In this document: positions 16,974 to 26,100 of the stretch, piece after piece
How positions within the stretch are numbered: the stretch's first letter is position 1
Layout: each line of letters starts with the position of its first letter
From: JBMYRH01 sp049602155
GTDB taxonomy: Bacteria; Myxococcota_A; UBA9042; PHBI01; JBMYRH01
Assembly (NCBI GenBank): GCA_049602155.1
Contig: JBMYRH010000005.1
Span: forward strand, 186,001-250,000
Direction of reading: 5' to 3'
Length of the DNA stretch: 64,000 nt
Made by a program: the position numbers and the translations under genes
The notes under the pieces: generated by a model
What the model saw: the letters and a program-made list of their open reading frames with translations, nothing else
What the model was told of the DNA's origin: nothing
Databases searched by the model: none

Positions 16974-17984
16974 CTATTCGCGCTTCTCAGCGCACTCAGC
17001 GCGGGTTCCGTCTTTCTTGCAGCGGATCTTGCGCATGAGCTTCAGTGCACTCTTGTGATAGACGCCCTTGCCTCGGAGCTTGATTCGGACGTCCAAGAAC
17101 ATCTCGTCGTAGCGGTCCATGTCCGCTTTCGGGATGTCGATCCAGTGCTTGGACGGGACCTGCTTCTCGGCGTCCTTGACGACCTTGAGGCCCGCCTTGA
17201 ACGTCTTCTTCGCGTAGTCACGAGACGACTGAGCGAAGCCCTCGGGGAAGTCGGCTGTGCGCATGATGAGCTGCAGGGTCATCTGAGCCAGTGGATAGCG
17301 AATGATGCCGCCCTTGTTGCCGATCCCTTTGTAGAGCTCCAGCGCCTTGTACGCGGTCGCCGGGGCGTACGCTGCCATCACACTGCCATTATTGAACATG
17401 CCACCAAAGGTGCCCACGTCAGCCGCCACCATCGACGCGCCGATTTGGCGGACCATCGTCTTCGCGGCCTTGTCGAAGTCCAGGGTCGCGAGGCGCTGCC
17501 CCGCGAGCTTGCCAGCGGTGTTGATCGCTCGGTCGCGTACGAAAAGGTATACAGCGCCAGCAGACCAGATGCCTGCGACCTCGTACTCTTTCTGCTTCAT
17601 GAGCTTCGCCGCTTTGGCGCTCAGCAAGCTGGAGACGACGCTCTTGAGGTTGCCATAGGTCGGCAGCGCCCCCATGGCCTCTAGGGATGACGAGAACTTC
17701 TGAAAGGGCCGAGCTCGGGTGCCTGTGATGAGGGCGGCTTTGCACTGCCCCGCCTTGAAGTCCTCGGCGGCCGTCTTCTCGTCGGTGTAGGGCTTCAGCT
17801 CGAAGTCCACGCCCCAGGCTGAGGCCGCAGCGCGGTAGTCCTTCATCAAGTTGAAGACGTCACCGTTGGCGCCCGCTGGGTCGTAGACGCAGAGGGAGGC
17901 CTTGGTGCCGGCATGCGCCGCGGTCGAGGCAAGGCAGAGCCCGGCCAGTACCATCAAGAAGGTCAGAGTAGGGGTGCGCGTCAT
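16974..17984 (-). CDS. TRAP-type periplasmic solute-binding protein
   Basis: 336 residues; signal peptide MTRTPTLTFLMVLAGLCLASTAAHAG cleaved after AHA. The mature part resembles the DctP/TatP kind of TRAP binding protein: KASLCVYDPAGANGDVFNLMKDY at the start, TGTRARPFQKFSSSLEAMGALPTY mid-way, and long C-terminal helices. It is rich in lysine, complementary to the acidic loop of the partner permease. Its ATG overlaps the stop of the TPR lipoprotein (ATGA), which is the gene order of TPR-protein-associated TRAP systems. The ligand is unknown. In Treponema the equivalent pair is thought to handle hydrophobic ligands. Confidence 0.8.
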   Translation of the reverse strand: MTRTPTLTFLMVLAGLCLASTAAHAGTKASLCVYDPAGANGDVFNLMKDYRAAASAWGVDFELKPYTDEKTAAEDFKAGQCKAALITGTRARPFQKFSSSLEAMGALPTYGNLKSVVSSLLSAKAAKLMKQKEYEVAGIWSAGAVYLFVRDRAINTAGKLAGQRLATLDFDKAAKTMVRQIGASMVAADVGTFGGMFNNGSVMAAYAPATAYKALELYKGIGNKGGIIRYPLAQMTLQLIMRTADFPEGFAQSSRDYAKKTFKAGLKVVKDAEKQVPSKHWIDIPKADMDRYDEMFLDVRIKLRGKGVYHKSALKLMRKIRCKKDGTRAECAEKRE

Positions 17985-19012
17985 GGGCTGTTCTCCTCGG
18001 CGGGCTCTTCCGCGTCGATGTCATCTAGAAGATCGTCGTCCTCGACCATGTCGCTGGCGTCATCCCAGAACTGGCCCAGGCCTCGGTGAGGGGTGCGGTG
18101 TCCGGTGGCTTCGGTCCAGAGTCGGTCTGAGATGGCGAGTGATTGCTCTCGGGCTGTCAGGTCCAGCAGATTCCATTGCTCGGCCGCGGGCGTGGCCTCT
18201 TGGGCCTCGACGAGCGCCTTTATCGTCGTCTTCGCGAGGGCGACATTGCCGGCCCCCATCGCGGCCTTGATCTTCAAGAGATAGGCCATCCGGACCCCGG
18301 ACGCATCTGCGTGCGCGATGGCCTCGTCGAGGGTCGCCCACGGGTCTTTACCTTCCGGGGTCGCGCCGGGGACGCTGAGCCATACAGAGGCTTGAAGTGC
18401 GGAGGGCACGCCGAACCATTTGGCATCATCCAGACACGCGATGCCCTTGGCCGCGTGGACGGGGACGTCGAGGGGGATGTTCACGACGGCCGCAGCTGCG
18501 CGATCGTGCTGGACGGAAGAGGCGCCAGCCAGGTGGCCCATAAACCACGCGAGTTCATCGGAGTCGTCCTCGAACTCCGGGCAACCCTCGGCCGGGTCAC
18601 CGTAGTGGGAGATCATGTGATTCCAAGCGGCGTAGAGTCGGTGCGCTGCCTGTCCGAGGGCGCGCTTCTGACGGGCGCGTGCGTCCATCGCGGCTTCGCT
18701 TTGACCCGCGCGCAGCGCGCGGAGGGTCTCCAGTTCAGCTTCCCAGGCCTTGGCTTCGGCGCAACCCGCGCTCGTCAAGTAGACGCCAATCGCCGCCTTG
18801 TGAGGCGTGTCTGTGACCCGTGAGTAGGCGAGCAGCATGCCGCTGGTGCCTGTCGCGGTCTCACAGGCCATCCCGGTGTCCTCAGAGCTCAGCAGGTGCG
18901 GGTTCACGTGCAACCACGTGTACTCTGACATCATGTCGCCGGTCAGCGCGTGCAGGCTGCAGCCGGAGAGCAGCATGCAGAGGACCACCGCGAACGAGGT
19001 GTGTCGTTTCAT
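17981..19012 (-). CDS. TatT-type TPR lipoprotein of a TRAP transporter
   Basis: 343 residues from the ATG at 19012, which has AGAGG 7 bases upstream and starts MKRHTSFAVVLCMLLSGCS, a textbook lipoprotein signal (LSGC). The longer open frame upstream lacks a signal. The mature protein is nearly all helical with TPR-like pairs (AALGQAAHRLYAAWNHMI, ATLDEAIAHADASGVRMAYLLKIKAAM) and the family segment MGHLAGASSVQHDRAAAAVVNIPLDVP. It matches TatT (T component, TPAT), a trimeric membrane-anchored partner of the TRAP binding protein. C-terminal tail is acidic. First gene of a six-gene operon; 77 bases separate it from the ceramidase-like gene upstream. Confidence 0.8.
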   Translation of the reverse strand: MKRHTSFAVVLCMLLSGCSLHALTGDMMSEYTWLHVNPHLLSSEDTGMACETATGTSGMLLAYSRVTDTPHKAAIGVYLTSAGCAEAKAWEAELETLRALRAGQSEAAMDARARQKRALGQAAHRLYAAWNHMISHYGDPAEGCPEFEDDSDELAWFMGHLAGASSVQHDRAAAAVVNIPLDVPVHAAKGIACLDDAKWFGVPSALQASVWLSVPGATPEGKDPWATLDEAIAHADASGVRMAYLLKIKAAMGAGNVALAKTTIKALVEAQEATPAAEQWNLLDLTAREQSLAISDRLWTEATGHRTPHRGLGQFWDDASDMVEDDDLLDDIDAEEPAEENSP

Positions 19013-19089
19013 CAAATACCTCTCGGGGGCTCGAAGAGCGCGAACGCTACCGGATGGCCCGTGCTCTCGCAACCTGGAACCCTGCTCGC

Positions 19090-21126
19090 TCATCGGTCGA
19101 ATGCAGCAGTTGTGAAGGTGTAGGCGCTTGGCTGTGTCCCAGTGACGATGAACCTCAGGCGACCGGTGAGCGAGGTGGCCGCAGGCACTCGGAACGTGGC
19201 TGGGAGGCGCGCGGTCCAAAGAAACGAGCGGCTCTCAAGGGACATGGCCTCGGCATAGGTCGGCGCGGTCTCGAGGGCGAGCTCGATCTCCGGACCGCGA
19301 CTGTCGATCGCTTTGTCGTTGGCGTAAGTCGCGCGATCCCATTGGCCATCTTCGCCCTGGCGCTCGATGGCGACGAGGGGCTCATCGACCGCTGGGTCCC
19401 CACCGGACCAGGTGAGTGTCCACACGCCGTCGATGAGGCTGGGGCCTTCGATGATCTCGGCCTCGCCCTCGGCCTCCTCCCAGCTCAGCGCGTCGTAGCT
19501 CAGAGGCGTCGTGCTCTCCTCGATCTCCGCAGGCGGAGCGAAGAGCGCGGAGTCGGGCTCAACTAGCCGCCGGGCGACCGCGACACCGCTGTTGATGAGG
19601 TACTGCCCAAAGCCTGGCCCCATGAGCGCGCTGGCGCCTTCATAGCCCCCCATGAAGTAGTCGTCTGGGTGGAGCAGGTACGCGAGGTAACTCTGGGCAT
19701 ACCCGACCACAAAGACGTCGTCGAGGCCCGTGGCCTCAAGGGCCTTGGCCCGCAGCTCGGTGCCGACTGCTGTCACAGGCTCACCTGGCAGAGAGACGAG
19801 GACTAACCCGCCAACGCGGGCGGCGGTCATGAGGGTCCAAGAGACTGTGTATTCCTCTGGGATCCCGACGCAATTCAGTTGCGAGGGCTGCAGCGGCTCC
19901 GCATCCGGGCCACAGTTTTGACTCGAATTCATGCAGTAGATCCCGCCGAACGGGTAGTCCTCGAAAGACCCGTCGGGGTTGATCAGGTCGTTGTTGAAGG
20001 GCACCGCGACGGTCACGACATGGACGCTCAACTCAGGCTCGCAGTTGAGTGCATTGAAGGCCGGCGCGAGCTTCTCCGCGGCTTCGGCGGCGACGGCGCG
20101 CAGGTTGGCGTACGAGGTCCGGAGATCGTCTCCGTGGTCTTCGAAATGAGAGCTTGGGGTTTGCGGCGCCATATCCCCGGCCCAGCTCTGTACATAGAGC
20201 ACGGTTGGATCGCCGGGCAGTACGGCCTCAAGCCCGTCTTCGACCGCCCCAGGTGCGTCGGTCGACAGCACAAACTCGCTGTTGCTCAGCATCGTCCCGT
20301 GCATTGCGTAGTTGACGACCCCACCCAAGAGCGTGCCGTCGAGCGCCTCCACCTTGATGAGCCCGACGGTGTCATCTTGTACATCACCGTTTTCGCAACG
20401 GCGGTCTTTGTGGAGCGTCGCCAGCTGTGTCGTCGTATGGCCAAGCCGTGCAGGGATCGCCGTCTCTTTCGCCGTGACCACGGCGTCGACGATGGCGTCG
20501 CGTACACGGGGGTAAAACCCAGGCATGAACGGGCCCACGGCTATCTCGCCGATAAAGTGGTCAAAGATGCGGCCACCACTTCGGTGGGTGTGGGTCGCGG
20601 TGACGAGCAGGCCGTCGGCGAGGGCAGGGTGCCCCAGCTCACGCAGCCTCACTTGGACGTCTCTGACCATGTCCTGCCAGACGCCGATCGTGTCGGTCCG
20701 CACCAACGCGAGCGCCCTGTCACCTTGAGTCAGCACCATCGCCTTGGCCCGCAGCTCCGTGTGCTGCGCCGTCGTGCCCGGGTAGCTCTCTGCGTACGGC
20801 GTCTTGGGGCCCACCCGTGGGCCATAGCCGACCGTCGCCGTCCCGATTGGGAACCGGAGAGGGGACGTGGCGAACCCGGCGTAGAGCGTCGGGTCCACGG
20901 GGCTGGCCACGGCGTCGCTGCCTGCGTCTGAGGCAGATGCGTCGAGGGGGGCGGGGCTGAGGTGAACCGCTGCGTCATCCTCCGCAGGCTGGGCGTCGTC
21001 GGGCCCGGCGTCGCTGTGCGCAGTCGCGGTGTCCGAGCCTTGGGGCGTGACGGACGGGGTGTCACCGCAGCCGAGCGAGAGGCTCAGGCAGAGCGCGAGG
21101 GTAGAGAGCTGCAGGGGGCGCTGCAT
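19090..21126 (-). CDS. Neutral-ceramidase-like lipoprotein
   Basis: 678 residues. Lipoprotein signal ending SLSLGCGD, then a ~60-residue Asp/Ala/Ser linker. From residue ~75: YAGFATSPLRFPIGTATVGYG, LRAKAMVLTQGDRALALVRTDTIGVW, LLVTATHTHRSGG (metal-binding His pair of the neutral/alkaline ceramidase N-domain), VVNYAMHGTMLSN and VLYVQSWAGDMAPQT. Members hydrolyse N-acyl bonds of ceramide or related lipids with zinc. The usual SGPG after the His motif is SGGR here, so activity is not certain. A C-terminal Ig-like tail is present. Same strand and just upstream of the TRAP operon, 77 bases away; possible joint transcript. Confidence 0.8.
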   Translation of the reverse strand: MQRPLQLSTLALCLSLSLGCGDTPSVTPQGSDTATAHSDAGPDDAQPAEDDAAVHLSPAPLDASASDAGSDAVASPVDPTLYAGFATSPLRFPIGTATVGYGPRVGPKTPYAESYPGTTAQHTELRAKAMVLTQGDRALALVRTDTIGVWQDMVRDVQVRLRELGHPALADGLLVTATHTHRSGGRIFDHFIGEIAVGPFMPGFYPRVRDAIVDAVVTAKETAIPARLGHTTTQLATLHKDRRCENGDVQDDTVGLIKVEALDGTLLGGVVNYAMHGTMLSNSEFVLSTDAPGAVEDGLEAVLPGDPTVLYVQSWAGDMAPQTPSSHFEDHGDDLRTSYANLRAVAAEAAEKLAPAFNALNCEPELSVHVVTVAVPFNNDLINPDGSFEDYPFGGIYCMNSSQNCGPDAEPLQPSQLNCVGIPEEYTVSWTLMTAARVGGLVLVSLPGEPVTAVGTELRAKALEATGLDDVFVVGYAQSYLAYLLHPDDYFMGGYEGASALMGPGFGQYLINSGVAVARRLVEPDSALFAPPAEIEESTTPLSYDALSWEEAEGEAEIIEGPSLIDGVWTLTWSGGDPAVDEPLVAIERQGEDGQWDRATYANDKAIDSRGPEIELALETAPTYAEAMSLESRSFLWTARLPATFRVPAATSLTGRLRFIVTGTQPSAYTFTTAAFDR

Positions 21127-21181
21127 GGTGTGTCCTCAAGAGCGGGGGCGTCGTTTTTCGCCCGAGGGCGGATAAAAAATA

Positions 21182-21215
21182 AAGGCCGGGGGGATCACAG
21201 GATCCCTCCGGCCTT
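21182..21215 (-). terminator. Rho-independent terminator after the beta-domain lipoprotein
   Basis: A 15-base stem (AAGGCCGGGGGGATC at 21182-21196 with 21201-21215, one G-U pair) and an ACAG loop. Read on the minus strand it is followed by TTTATTTTTTATC, a good U-tract, 25 bases after the stop codon at 21240. It ends transcription of the gene at 21240-22058 before the ceramidase-like gene. Confidence 0.9.
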
Positions 21216-21239
21216 GTAATGTTTACCTGCGTGCTGGAG

Positions 21240-22058
21240 CTAGTTCAGCGTCAGGGTCAAGCCCTCATCACGGTCATCCGTGGTCACGGTCGTGTCCGTG
21301 ACCGCACCAGCGTCGACCACGATGTCGGTCTTCAAGTAGTAGTTGTCGTCCATGTCCTTGAGGATGAGCTGGTAGCTCCCGACGGGGACACCGATGGCCA
21401 CAGCGCTCTGCTCGTAGCCGACCTGAGCACCCTCAAGCCAGTTCCGGTCGTCGGCCAAGTCGACGACGTTCTCGTCAGGGTTGGTCGCGTAGAGACCGAC
21501 CACGAAGACCTCATCACCGTCGAGGTTGTCGATCGCGTTCGTCAGGTTGATGGCACCCGAGGTCGCGTACACGATCATGACGGAGAGCTCAGTCTCACTG
21601 TCCGCCTCGACTGGTACAGGCGTCATGACGTAGCTCACGTCCATGTCGTCCATGACCGTCACGGTGTAGTCACCGGCCGGCACCTCTGCGAAAGAGACGC
21701 CCATCTCGATGCCTGAGTCAGTCGTCGTCACAGACCAGTCACCCGCGGTGACGTCGACTGAGACAATGTTCGTCTGAACGTCGGACCAGTCGATGTCGTT
21801 GGTCAGGGTCAGGGTGCCCATTCCGGCGGGCTCATCTGCGATGCACATGCCTTCGATGCATGTGGAACCAGCCTCACAGGCAGGGTCACACTCGACCACG
21901 ACGACCACCTCAACGCACTCAGCGTCGATGCACTGGGTGCCTTCCGGGCAGACGCCTAAGCATGAGTCCTCGTCGACAGTGACGGTGACTTCACAGCCAG
22001 TCGCGACGACGGCGAAGAGAAGAAAGAGGGATGCTGCGATAGCGTTGAAACGCTTCAT
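21240..22058 (-). CDS. Lipoprotein with Cys-rich neck and tandem beta domains
   Basis: 272 residues from the ATG at 22058 (AGGAG 8 bases upstream; signal MKRFNAIAASLFLLFAVVATGC, lipobox ATGC). A short Cys-rich stretch (CLGVCPEGTQCIDAEC and CDPACEAGSTCIEGMC) resembles the first half of the CGxDGCGG repeat proteins in this window. The rest is acidic and beta-rich, with two similar halves: ...AGDWSVTTTDSG...VPAGDYTVTVMDDMDVSYVMTP and ...VPVGSYQLILKDMDDNYYLKTD, like fibronectin or carboxypeptidase-regulatory folds. Function unknown; exposed on the cell surface. Very low arginine/lysine. Own strong terminator downstream. Confidence 0.8.
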   Translation of the reverse strand: MKRFNAIAASLFLLFAVVATGCEVTVTVDEDSCLGVCPEGTQCIDAECVEVVVVVECDPACEAGSTCIEGMCIADEPAGMGTLTLTNDIDWSDVQTNIVSVDVTAGDWSVTTTDSGIEMGVSFAEVPAGDYTVTVMDDMDVSYVMTPVPVEADSETELSVMIVYATSGAINLTNAIDNLDGDEVFVVGLYATNPDENVVDLADDRNWLEGAQVGYEQSAVAIGVPVGSYQLILKDMDDNYYLKTDIVVDAGAVTDTTVTTDDRDEGLTLTLN

Positions 22059-22123
22059 TTTGGGGCTCCTAAATAAAAAAATCGATTGGGACTGGGGGCT
22101 GTGCCCCGCGATGGACAAGGGGA

Positions 22124-22919
22124 CTAGCGCCAGCTTCCGGGGATCCAGATCTTGATCTTGTAGTTGCCACGGACCTCGACCTTGTAGCGGCCCTTGACCC
22201 AGCGCTTACCGGGCTTGATCTTCTTGAAGCGGCCGTTGATCCACTTGTAGCTCTGGGTCTTTGGGTTCCAGGCGTAGTGGCCAGAGATCCAGACCTTGCC
22301 CTTCTTGGCGGCGGGCACTTTGCCCTTCGGTGCAGGAGGGTTGACCACGATAATCTTGGGCTTGTTGACCTTCGGNNNNNNNNNNNNNNNNNNNNNNNNN
22401 NNNNNNNNNNNNNNNNNNNNNNNNNNNNNNNNNNNNNNNNNNNNNNNNNNNNNNNNNNNNNNNNNNNNNNNNNNNCTTCACGACGACCTTCGGCTTCACG
22501 ACGACCTTCGGCTTCACGACGACCTTCGGCTTCACGACGACCTTCGGCCGCACCTTGGCTTTTGGCTTCACGATGACCTTCGGCTTCTTCTTGCCACAGT
22601 TCCATTTGCCGGCCTTCCAAGTCTTGATCTTGACGTTGCCGCGACGCTTCGTCTTGTAGTGACCTGGGACCCATTTACAGCCGCCCTTGGGCTGAACGCA
22701 GCGGCCCATGACCCACACGTAGTCGTTGCCCTGGTAATCCCAGTACCCTTTGACTTTGACTTGGCCTGGCGCGCAGCTGACCTTCTGGGCACCAGCGGTT
22801 GGCATGACAGCGAAGGCGAACGAGCCTCCAAAGCAGCCGGTCGCGAGCGTACCGGCTAGCAGGAGCCCACAGAGCAGTCCAAGGCTGCGAGCTGGGGCTG
22901 ATGTACGCGTCTTTAACAT
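22124..22919 (-). CDS. Lipoprotein with KPKVVV repeats and YxWVxGHY modules, broken by assembly gap
   Basis: Starts at ATG 22919 (GGAGG 6 bases upstream) with lipobox ATGC. N-terminal part has Cys pairs and two aromatic modules, VKGYWDYQGNDYVWVMGRC and CKWVPGHYKTKRRG, then Lys/Val/Pro repeats (KPKVVV) that run into the 100-N gap. After the gap the reading resumes as PKVNKPKIIVV..., then WISGHYAWNPKTQSYKWINGRF and WVKGRYKVEVRGNYKIKIWIPGSWR to the stop at 22124. The modules resemble YXWGXW/WxxGxW repeat proteins. The frame differs across the gap only because 100 N is a placeholder; a true gap length divisible by three restores one ORF. Very basic, so it may bind DNA or acidic polymers at the surface. 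Confidence 0.75.
22376..22475. other. Assembly gap (100 N)
   Basis: A run of exactly 100 unknown bases, the usual placeholder for a gap of unknown size. It lies within an 18-base tandem repeat, which is the likely cause of the break. Confidence 0.99.
22476..22583. repeat. 18-base tandem repeat (codes for KPKVVV)
   Basis: Four identical copies of CTTCACGACGACCTTCGG (22476-22547), then two degenerate copies. The sequence left of the gap also ends in the unit's last bases, so more copies are hidden in the gap. Translated on the minus strand each unit gives six residues, Lys-Pro-Lys-Val-Val-Val. Confidence 0.95.
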
Positions 22920-23054
22920 TCGATCCTCCGACAGGGGGCTTCTACAGATAAGTGGGTTGAATCGCACTGGAGAACGCTCCTAGCTCAGCCCTGTGCGATG
23001 TGCAACAGACGCGCGCCGAATCGTGGTATTCACCAGCAGGGGATTTTATCCGTT

Positions 23055-23091
23055 CGGTCGCTCAGGTAACCTGTCCTTGATCGCGCGACCG
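23055..23091. promoter_or_regulatory. Inverted repeat upstream of the mosaic lipoprotein gene
   Basis: CGGTCGC (23055-23061) pairs with GCGACCG (23085-23091), and inside it lies the small palindrome CAGGTAACCTG (23063-23073). It is about 85 bases before the start of the 1434-residue gene. It could be an operator or a leader hairpin. No clear -35/-10 pair is seen nearby. Confidence 0.35.
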
Positions 23092-23174
23092 GAATTGAAT
23101 GATTCTGTGTAGGCGCGAGACCGGCCAGAAGTGATTCGTCGGGCTGGCACTGACTCGGGACAACGAGGCTAGGG

Positions 23175-26100
23175 ATGCGGTTGCAGCTGTTACGTGTAGC
23201 GATCTTGACGATCATATGGGTGACCGCAGGGTGTTCGGGCGACGATCCTGGCGCTGTGATTGGTGACACGACGACCTCGGGCACCGGTTCGGACACGACC
23301 CCGCTCTCTGATGCGACAGGCAGCGATTGGCAAAGCGACGCGTCGCTCACTCCGGATGTCTCAGCGGGTGTCGCGGACGCGGCGGTCGCGTCTTGTGACA
23401 GCGTCGGTGCCGTGAGGTGCTTTGGTGGGCTCCCTCAAGTGTGTGCAGATGGTGCATGGGCGTACACCGAGCCTTGTGGAGACGGCCAAATCTGTGTCGA
23501 TGGGCTCTGCGTGACGGGCTGCGCGCCCTCGTGTGATGGGCTCGAGTGTGGCGATGACGGCTGCGGCGGGAGCTGTGGTGCGTGCGCGGAAGGGTTCTCG
23601 TGCGACTCGGGCGCCTGCGCCGAGGCTGTCTGCGAACCCGACTGTGGCGGCAAGGTGTGCGGCGCTGATGGGTGCGCTGGATTGTGCGGAGAGTGTGCCG
23701 TGGGTGAACTCTGTGCACCGGATGGCACGGTCTGTGTCGCGTGCGGTCCGGCCGAGATGTTGGACTGCGATAAGAACTGCGTCGCGACTGTGTCGTACGC
23801 CGACGGGAATTGTGACGCAGTGTTGGCGTGCGCCGACTTGCTCTACGACGGAGGCGACTGCCCTGAGGAGTGCCCCCCGGGTCAGATCATCAACTGCTCC
23901 GGGACGTGCTCACTCGCTGCGTGGAAGGGCAACGGTACCTGTGATGAGCAGCTGAACTGCGAATCTCACGGGTATGACTCAGGTGACTGCGACATCCCCT
24001 GTGAAGTCGGGCTGACTCAGGACTGTGACGGCGGGTGCTCGCCCGTCGAGAGCTACGGTGATGGCACCTGTGACGCCCCCTTCTCGTGCGCCGACATGGC
24101 GTATGACGGCGGAGACTGCGAAATCATCTGCGACGAGGGGATGATTCAGAACTGTGAGGCCACCTGCACGACCGAGACATGGCTTGGTGATGATTTCTGT
24201 GACTCGAAGCTGAATTGTGAGGCGTTTGACTGGGACAATGGAGACTGCTGCCCCGCGAACTGGACCAAGGGCTGTGACGAGGAGACATGCGCACCCGAGA
24301 ACTTGAAGGCCAACGGTGTATGCGATGACGTCTTCGCTTGCTCGAACGAGAACTTTGATGGGGGCGATTGCCCCGTCATCTGTGACGAAGACAAGATTGA
24401 GAACTGCGAGTTTGGCTGCACGACAGCCACGTGGCTCGGAGACAACTTCTGTGACTCGAAATTGAACTGCGAGGCGCTCAACTTCGACGACCTCGACTGT
24501 GAGCCCTGCTATCCGGATTGTGAGGGTAAGAACTGCGGCTCTGACGGATGCACTGGCTCCTGTGGCGTCTGCACGGTCGGCCTTATCTGCGGTGAAGGGC
24601 AGGTGTGCGGTGAGCCCGGGCAGGGCTCAGACTGCAGTGACCCATTGATCGTCGGCGCTGTGCCGTGGACGGGGACTGGTGACACGAAGCTGACGACGGC
24701 GAACTTCCAGACGGAGCTCGATGCATGCCCAGGCATGAACAAGGCCTACGGGGCGGGCTCCAACGATCATGTTTACGCGTTTACACCCGAGATCACAGGC
24801 GTTTACACCGTCACTGTCACCGGTGAGTTCGATTCGCTGACGTACGTGGCGGAGGTCTGTGAAGACATCGGATCCACGTGCCTCGGCGCCGTGGACAATG
24901 TGGGCATCGCGGTGGAGGAGGTGGTCTTCCCGGGCGTCGCGGGTGAGCGCGTGTACCTCTTCGTCGATGGTTGGAGCAACGGGAGCAACTTGGCAGGACC
25001 CTACACGATCGATGTCTCCGAGCCGTGCTTCCCGGTCTGTGACGGGAAGGTCTGCGGGCCTGACTCCTGTGGGAGCACCTGCGGACAGTGTGAGAGCGGC
25101 AGCTCATGTACCTCGGACGGTGCAGAGTGCGTCGACAACACGCTCATCCAGGGCAACACCTGTGTGAACCCGTTTGAATTTGGGTCTGCACCGGGCACCG
25201 TGACGGGCGACTCCACTTACGCGAGCAACGACTACAACGTCCCCTTGGAGGGGGGCTGCGAAGGCACGAGCAGCACGCTCGGCAAGGGCTCCTTTGAGCA
25301 GGTGTGGCGCTTCGAGCTTCAGTCCGTGGGGGTCTACACCGTCTCGTTGACCGCGGAGTATGACAGCGCGCTCTACATCGTGGGTGATTGCGATGCGATG
25401 AGCGAGACCTGCTTCGGCGCGAAGGACTCTACGGGGACGGAGATAGTGACTGTGTCGGGCCAACCTGGCGAGGTGATCTACATCATCGTTGATGGCTATA
25501 GCTCCACTGTGAACATGGTCGGCCCCTACGTACTGAGCATCAGCGAGCCTTGTGTGGGCAGCTGCGAGGGCAAGGTGTGCGGCGGTGATGGATGTGGAGG
25601 GAACTGCGGCGCATGCGGAGAGGGCGAAGGGTGTGACCCGACCGGTCAGTGCTTGCCTTTCGAGGAGCTGCCCGGCAACACCTGTGACAACCCTGTCTCG
25701 ATGAAGACCGCCCCCCTGTTCGTCACCGGCGAGACAACGGCAGCCTCGAACGACTTCTCTTTTGATGGGGGCGAATGCCCCGGTACGATCGGGTCACGTG
25801 GTGGGATGTCAAATGACCGTGTCCATGAATTCACGGCTCAGGTGCCCGGCGTGTACACCTTCGGGCTGGACGGCGATTTTGACACCACGCTCTATGTCCT
25901 AGGTGACTGCGCTGACGTAAGCGGGACGTGCAAAGGGGCGGCTGACAAGGTGAACGAGACGGAGTACGTGCTCGTGTCACTGCAAGCTGATGAGACGGTC
26001 TTCGTGGTCGTGGACGGGTGGAGTGATTACTCGAACACGAACGGCGAATACACCCTCAGCGTGAGTGAGCCATGCACCCCAAGTTGCGATGGAAAGACCT

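Noticed and set aside
19879..20931. 350-codon plus-strand ORF within the ceramidase-like gene
   Set aside because: Antisense shadow of a well-supported gene with no recognisable motif.
22069..22674. ORF running through the N gap on the minus strand in another frame
   Set aside because: Crosses the placeholder gap with low-complexity residues; the real frame has lipobox and YxWVxGHY modules.
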